Shown here in pieces: positions 36,425 to 41,069 of a DNA stretch of 41,069 nt. The notes beneath the pieces were generated by a model that was given only the letters and a program-made list of their open reading frames with translations, was not told the DNA's origin and did no database searches. Positions within the stretch are counted from its first letter, which is position 1; every line of letters begins with the position of its first letter. This DNA comes from Alteromonadaceae bacterium (lineage in GTDB: Bacteria > Pseudomonadota > Gammaproteobacteria > Enterobacterales > Alteromonadaceae): positions 1 through 41,069 of the forward strand of contig WFQC01000045.1 in assembly GCA_015487235.1 (NCBI GenBank), given 5' to 3'. The position numbers were made by a program, and so were the translations under genes.

Positions 36425-38056
36425 ATGATTACTAAAATAAAAAACTTTTTTGCTGCAAAATCAATCACGGTAAACCAATTAATTTTACTGATCAGTTTTT
36501 ACTTTGTTGTTGTACTTAATGAACCTTTTTGGGCGCTAGCTTTTGAGCGTATTATGCAGTTAGAACAGCATAATATTGCTTTTATGATCTCTGTACCTTT
36601 TTTGCTGATGAGTTTACTCGTTATTGTATTCTCTTTATTTTCAATAAAATATCTTATAAAACCCGCTTTTATTATACTCACTATTGTTTCGGCATTAGTT
36701 TTTTATGCAACCTCTGAGTACGGCGTTGTTTTTGATTATTCAATGATGGTTAATGTGGTTGAAACCGACAATGCTGAAGCCTTTGCCTATTTAAATATAT
36801 ATGCAGTTATCTTTTTCATTGTTTTTGGGGTATTACCCGCTACGCTGATCGCTTTAGTTAATATTAAATTTCATTCACCCCTTAAAGAGGTTTTATTACG
36901 CGTTAAGCTTATTGTCGCCGCTTTAATTGTATTTTTACTTATTGCCTTTTTATTTTATTCAAATTACGCAGCCTTTGGGCGTAATAATAAAGAATTAAAA
37001 CGCTATATCATACCGATTCAATTTATCGACAGTAGCTATAAAGTAATTCGCGATAAATATTTTAGTGAACCGTTAGTTTTTAAGATTTTAGACAAAGCTC
37101 CTACTTTAAAAACTCAAGGCAACAACGCTAAAGTTACTGTGTTAGTGATTGGTGAAACAGCTCGGGCAATGAACTTTAGTTATAATGGTTACGAACGTGA
37201 AACTAATGCGTATACCAAAGCATTTGATCCTATCTATTTTCAACAGGTAACCTCTTGTGGCACCGCAACAGCAGTGTCGGTGCCTTGTTTATTTTCAGCA
37301 CAAAAACGTGAAAATTTTGATAAAAAGTTGGCTGATCACCAACAAAACTTCTTAGATATTGCCAAACTTGCTGGCGCTGACGTGCTATGGATAGATAATA
37401 ATAGTGGCTGTAAAGGGGTTTGCAAGCGAATAGAAACAATTGAAATTCCAACAGATAAAAGTCATCCACTTTGTGACGGTGACTATTGTTTTGATGAAGT
37501 TTTAATACCTGAATTAAATAAAAAACTCAATAATTTACACGCAAAAAACACCTTGATCGTTTTACATATGATTGGTTCTCATGGGCCAACCTATTATCGT
37601 CGTTACCCGAAAAAATTAGCTAAATTTCAACCCGACTGTCCTCGCAGTGATATTCAAAATTGTACGCAAGAGCAACTGATCAATACTTATGATAATACTA
37701 TTGCTTATACCGACTATGTTTTAGCTAAAATAATTGCATTACTAAAAGAACAGCCTCAAAACATACAAGCTAGTATGTTATATATTTCGGACCATGGCGA
37801 ATCTTTGGGTGAAAATGGCGCTTATTTACATGGCTTTCCTTATGCTTTCGCCCCTGATGAACAAATAGCTGTACCCATGTTATATTGGGCAACAGCCAAT
37901 GACAGCAGTATTGATCTACAATGTTTACGTGAAAAAGCTAAAAAAGACGTTTACAGCCATGACAATATATTTTCTACTTTACTTGATTTAACCAATATCA
38001 AAACATCAGCTTACCAGCAAGATGACGACATTCTGGCAAGTTGCAGAAATAATTAA
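36425..38056 (+). CDS. eptA: Lipid A phosphoethanolamine transferase
   Basis: 543 residues: five N-terminal membrane helices (to about 180) and a periplasmic sulfatase-like catalytic domain. The zinc and nucleophile residues are E244 (VIGETARA) and the Thr in CGTATAVSVPC (about residue 282). SDHGESLGENGAYLHG supplies the Asp and His metal ligands. Paired cysteines (SCG, VPC, GCKGVC, CDGDYCF, CPRSDIQNC) form the usual disulfides. It transfers phosphoethanolamine to lipid A, lowering negative surface charge and binding of cationic peptides. It is the intrinsic chromosomal type. The start is the ATG at 36425; a TTG two codons earlier is not preferred. Confidence 0.93.
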   Translation: MITKIKNFFAAKSITVNQLILLISFYFVVVLNEPFWALAFERIMQLEQHNIAFMISVPFLLMSLLVIVFSLFSIKYLIKPAFIILTIVSALVFYATSEYGVVFDYSMMVNVVETDNAEAFAYLNIYAVIFFIVFGVLPATLIALVNIKFHSPLKEVLLRVKLIVAALIVFLLIAFLFYSNYAAFGRNNKELKRYIIPIQFIDSSYKVIRDKYFSEPLVFKILDKAPTLKTQGNNAKVTVLVIGETARAMNFSYNGYERETNAYTKAFDPIYFQQVTSCGTATAVSVPCLFSAQKRENFDKKLADHQQNFLDIAKLAGADVLWIDNNSGCKGVCKRIETIEIPTDKSHPLCDGDYCFDEVLIPELNKKLNNLHAKNTLIVLHMIGSHGPTYYRRYPKKLAKFQPDCPRSDIQNCTQEQLINTYDNTIAYTDYVLAKIIALLKEQPQNIQASMLYISDHGESLGENGAYLHGFPYAFAPDEQIAVPMLYWATANDSSIDLQCLREKAKKDVYSHDNIFSTLLDLTNIKTSAYQQDDDILASCRNN

Positions 38057-38075
38057 TTTAGCATAACTCATAATA

Positions 38076-39392
38076 TTAAGGCGTTTTTTGATATTGACGA
38101 CGGAATAAATGACCTCGAACAAAAACGCCATAAATAAACTCAAAGATAATTGAAAAAGCAATAAAGGCTAAAAAAACTTCAACAGCGTTTTCATTGGTGT
38201 GATGAGTATGAATTAGCAGGGTCACTAATGCTGAAAAGCTAGCTAAAAAGGCGCTTCCGGTTATAACACGATAAGCTTTTATCGTGTTAGCCAATTTAAA
38301 AGCACTTAAATTTACCATGGTAAAAATAAGTAAAAAGCCCGCACTACCAATAATAGCAATTTCAGTTAACTCTATCGAATTAGCGATTAACAAACTAAAA
38401 ACAGAGGTAATAATTACGCCATCAATAGGAATGTTACGTTTAGTTTTTTCTAATGTATCAGGTAATTCACCTTTTTTAGCTAAATAAAAACCTAACCTTG
38501 CATTACCATAGATCGTCGCATTGATTGCCGAGAATGTAGAAAGTAACGCGGCTATAGCAACAATGGTAAAACCAACTTGCCCTAAAGCAGGTTTAGCGGC
38601 TAAAGCTAAGGCATAGTCTTTTGCTTGCATAAGCTGGTTTTCAGCTACCGCACCAACAGTAACAACAGAAATAAGTACATATAATAAAATAACAAAAAGT
38701 ACTGCGGCATAAAAAGCTCTAGGCAAATTAACAGTAGGATTTTTAACATCTTCAGCGGCATTAGCAATAAGCTCAAAGCCTTCATAAGCAACAAAAATAA
38801 TCATACCTGCCGCAACAATAGTTATTGGCGCCCCCCACTTTGTTGAAGAAAGGTTTTCACTATCAACATAGAACAGCCCAGAAATAATAATTAAGATCAA
38901 TAAAGACACCTTAATTAACACAATAATAAATTCAGATTTACTGACAAAAGAAGCACTAACTAAATTAATTAACCAAGGTAACAAAATGGCGACACTGATC
39001 AAAATATGTTTAGTTAATGCACTTGTTTGCGTAAAAAAAGTTTCACCATAAGAGGCAAAAGCGGTGGCATACAAAGAAATAGTCACTAAATAGCTTAGCC
39101 ATAACATTAAGTTAATACTGCCAGAGAGTAAGTTATGACCAAATGCCTGATCAATAAAAACAACAGTACCGCCACTTTGCTGAAAGCGAACCGACAGCTT
39201 GGCATAAGAGTATGATGTAAGTAAAGCCACTAAACCTGCGAGTAAAAAAGCAATAGCAGTAGCACCATGAGCAAGTGAAACAGCTTCACCTAACACAGCA
39301 AAAATTCCACCGCCGACCATGCCACCTACCCCAATGGCAATGGCTCCCAATAAGCCAATAGTTCTTACTTTTGTTTGCATGTTATTTTTCAT
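38076..39392 (-). CDS. APC-superfamily amino acid permease
   Basis: 438 residues with about twelve membrane helices. The first helix has the substrate-binding GVGGMVGGGIFAVLGEA motif of the amino acid-polyamine-organocation family, and the sixth contains FVAYEGFELIANAAEDVKNP, typical of YhdG/cationic-type members. It would import an amino acid or related compound with protons; the substrate is unknown. AAGG precedes the ATG at 39392; a second ATG four codons in is possible. It is convergent with eptA and divergent from the zinc unit. Confidence 0.9.
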   Translation of the reverse strand: MKNNMQTKVRTIGLLGAIAIGVGGMVGGGIFAVLGEAVSLAHGATAIAFLLAGLVALLTSYSYAKLSVRFQQSGGTVVFIDQAFGHNLLSGSINLMLWLSYLVTISLYATAFASYGETFFTQTSALTKHILISVAILLPWLINLVSASFVSKSEFIIVLIKVSLLILIIISGLFYVDSENLSSTKWGAPITIVAAGMIIFVAYEGFELIANAAEDVKNPTVNLPRAFYAAVLFVILLYVLISVVTVGAVAENQLMQAKDYALALAAKPALGQVGFTIVAIAALLSTFSAINATIYGNARLGFYLAKKGELPDTLEKTKRNIPIDGVIITSVFSLLIANSIELTEIAIIGSAGFLLIFTMVNLSAFKLANTIKAYRVITGSAFLASFSALVTLLIHTHHTNENAVEVFLAFIAFSIIFEFIYGVFVRGHLFRRQYQKTP

Positions 39393-39637
39393 AAACCTTA
39401 TGCTTAACTATTAATAGTAACCCTAATAAATAACTGAACATTTATTTATTAGAATTAATGGTCAATACTCTTAAAACTAAAACGAAAACTTTTACTCACA
39501 CCACATGAATGTAACTGTGTATAAAAACACAAATAGCACTTATTTTTACACAAAGCATAAACCCATTTACCTTAATAACTGTGCTTTTTATCGCTAACAA
39601 ACTTGCGCATAATGATTAAAGTGTTTTATGATATTAT

Positions 39638-39652
39638 TGTTATAATATAACA
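39638..39652 (+). promoter_or_regulatory. Zur-type box with overlapping -10
   Basis: TGTTATAATATAACA is a perfect 7-1-7 palindrome, flanked by AT and TT, and fits the gammaproteobacterial Zur consensus (AATGTTATAWTATAACATT). A perfect -10, TATAAT (39641-39646), lies within it, so a bound repressor would block the promoter. The gene starts 40 bases further on. Confidence 0.8.
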
Positions 39653-39691
39653 TTACACCTGTAGTAATTAATATTATTATTTTTCAATAAA

Positions 39692-40015
39692 ATGGCTGTA
39701 TTCATGATAAAGTTAACTTACCACAATATAAGACAACTAGCGCATAATCGCTGGCTATGGTCATTATTGTTGATAATATGGCTTTTTATACTCAGTGTTA
39801 GCATTGTTCATACGCAACAGCATGTTTTAACAACAGATATTCAATGCCAATTATGTGTAAGCAGTTTTAATCATACGCCGTTTATTGGTACTAATCCATT
39901 CCATTTAGCCGTTAATACGCAACAGCAAGTTGTAATTGATGTACCCTTCTTTAGTTTAGCAAAACAACCTCCGACAACCTTCTATAACCGTGGCCCACCA
40001 ACAGTTTCTTATTAA
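39692..40015 (+). CDS. Small Cys-containing membrane-anchored protein under a Zur box
   Basis: 107 residues: a membrane helix at about 22-40 (LWSLLLIIWLFILSVSIV), an external CQLC motif (about 53) with nearby His residues (VSSFNHTPF), and a C-terminal NRGPPTVSY. This layout is that of DUF2946-like small proteins, some annotated as zinc uptake chaperones. The Zur-type box upstream fits a zinc-starvation role. An alternative start is the ATG four codons in (39704). It is followed after 254 bases by the outer-membrane gene on the same strand. The zinc link is inferred. Confidence 0.72.
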   Translation: MAVFMIKLTYHNIRQLAHNRWLWSLLLIIWLFILSVSIVHTQQHVLTTDIQCQLCVSSFNHTPFIGTNPFHLAVNTQQQVVIDVPFFSLAKQPPTTFYNRGPPTVSY

Positions 40016-40269
40016 TTTTTTTTAATCCAATACTAATAAAATGTAAGACATATTAACGTTATTTTCATAGCCATTTTCTGCTATCGGAGTTTCCGTATAA
40101 ATAGTTAATAAAGCTATTACCGTAATAAACGAGCTTTACTTTGTACGTTTATCTGAACGTAAAACCTAACGTTAATAACCTAAAAAAGAATGATATGTGC
40201 ACATTATTCCAATGGTTTAATACCACCATAGATCAACGTGTGTACTTATAAACATAACCGCGAGTAACA

Positions 40270-41069
40270 ATGATGAAGTTTAACAAAATCAGCTATTTGT
40301 TAGTAATAAGTTTATTTGTTAGCCAAGTAGTGGCTGCAAACACTGCACAAGAAAATGATTTAACAAAATTAAAAAACGAACTACTACAACTTAAAAGTGA
40401 GTATCAACAAAAAATGACGCAGCTTGAAGAAAAGCTAGCAGAATTAGAAGAAACCAGCGAAGAAACGCAAGAAGAGATAGAAACTTTAGCTATAGATATT
40501 TCTCAACAAGGCAATCAAAAAGCCGCTAACACCTTTAATCCAGGTATTGGTCTTATTTTAAATGGACGTTGGGTTAATTATAACGACCGTTTTAATTTTC
40601 AATTACCTGGTTTTTTCCCTGCTGAAGAAATAGGTTCTGGAGAGCAAGGCTTTCAAATTGGCGAGTCAGAACTCAACTTAAAAGCCAATGTAGATGATAA
40701 GTTTTATGCCAGCGCCACACTCGCTTTTGCTGATGGAGTTGAGGTAGAAGAAGCTTATATTCAAACATTAGCATTAGATAATGGTTTTAGTGTAAAAGCA
40801 GGGCGCTTTTTTTCAGACATAGGTTATTTAAATAATAAGCATAGCCATACTGATGATTTTGCTAACCGCCCACTCCCCTATGAAGCCTTTTTAGGCGGTA
40901 AATTAAGCGATGACGGCGTACAAGTTACTTGGTTAGCTCCTACAGCATTATATTGGCAGTCGGGTATCGAGTTTTATCGTGGCGAGAGCTTTCCCGCAGC
41001 AGGTGCGGCTAATTCAGGTATGGGCACTTGGACAGCTTTTTCACATATCGGTGGCGATATCGGTATCAC
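40270..41069 (+). CDS. Outer-membrane protein with coiled coil, cut off at the window end
   Basis: Open frame of 266 codons running off the end. A signal peptide (about 1-23, ending VAA) is followed by a Glu/Lys/Gln-rich coiled coil (about 28-75), then a beta-barrel start with alternating strands (GIGLILNGRWVNY, FQIGESELNLKANVDDKFYASATLAF, VEEAYIQTL, VKAGRFFSDIGYLN). The pattern resembles trimeric porin-like outer-membrane proteins found near zinc uptake genes in marine gammaproteobacteria. The spacer before it holds TACGTT-tatctg-AACGTA (40144-40161). A second ATG is one codon downstream. It may share the Zur promoter with the preceding gene. Confidence 0.82.
   Translation, partial: MMKFNKISYLLVISLFVSQVVAANTAQENDLTKLKNELLQLKSEYQQKMTQLEEKLAELEETSEETQEEIETLAIDISQQGNQKAANTFNPGIGLILNGRWVNYNDRFNFQLPGFFPAEEIGSGEQGFQIGESELNLKANVDDKFYASATLAFADGVEVEEAYIQTLALDNGFSVKAGRFFSDIGYLNNKHSHTDDFANRPLPYEAFLGGKLSDDGVQVTWLAPTALYWQSGIEFYRGESFPAAGAANSGMGTWTAFSHIGGDIGI

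Noticed and set aside
40016-40030. Terminator after the small zinc-linked gene
   Set aside because: There is a run of T but no stem before it, so read-through into the outer-membrane gene remains possible.

Overview
The window looks like chromosomal DNA from a marine gammaproteobacterium of the order Alteromonadales, most likely Colwelliaceae (Colwellia or Thalassotalea type). The reasons are AT-rich DNA (roughly 35-38% GC by eye), the long PurC form shared with Vibrio and Alteromonadales, the marine 'dedicated sortase' regulatory genes, and many short housekeeping operons. The first ~90 bases are an exception at about 70% GC. They meet the rest of the window inside a tRNA-Asp gene, which suggests an assembly joint there.

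Left part (1-13.5 kb), mostly minus strand: tRNA-Asp; a TIGR03503-like envelope protein and dnaQ; an S4 RNA-binding protein and a GNAT acetyltransferase; a PAS-GGDEF-EAL protein under a possible FNR-type box; a chemotaxis receptor; a small membrane protein; a periplasmic solute-binding protein; purC; and the conserved thrS-infC-rpmI-rplT translation operon, which ends at a UUCG-loop terminator.

Middle (13.7-25.7 kb): a CPXCG zinc-ribbon protein; a five-gene metal island (ArsR-type repressor, atypical P1B ATPase with APC and HEISE transmembrane signatures, unknown membrane protein, SHOCT protein, Met-rich diheme cytochrome c); rraA with a Pit phosphate transporter and its DUF47 partner; pdsO/pdsR/pdsS of the proteobacterial dedicated sortase system, with no sortase or target gene alongside; and divergent queE/queC.

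Right part (25.7-34.5 kb): a nitric oxide respiration locus on the minus strand. In transcription order it holds a polyferredoxin and a blue copper protein, norQ-norE-norF-like-unknown, norC-norB, a small membrane protein with a truncated hemoglobin, and norD-dnrP. FNR/DNR-type palindromes lie upstream of norQ, norC and norD. For norC and norD the palindrome sits at the same distance from a -10 element. No nitrite or nitrous oxide reductase is in the window.

End (34.7-41 kb): an outer-membrane beta-barrel gene and an eptA-type phosphoethanolamine transferase behind a PmrA-like direct repeat; an APC-family permease; and a Zur-type palindrome in front of a small Cys-containing membrane protein and an outer-membrane protein cut off by the window end.
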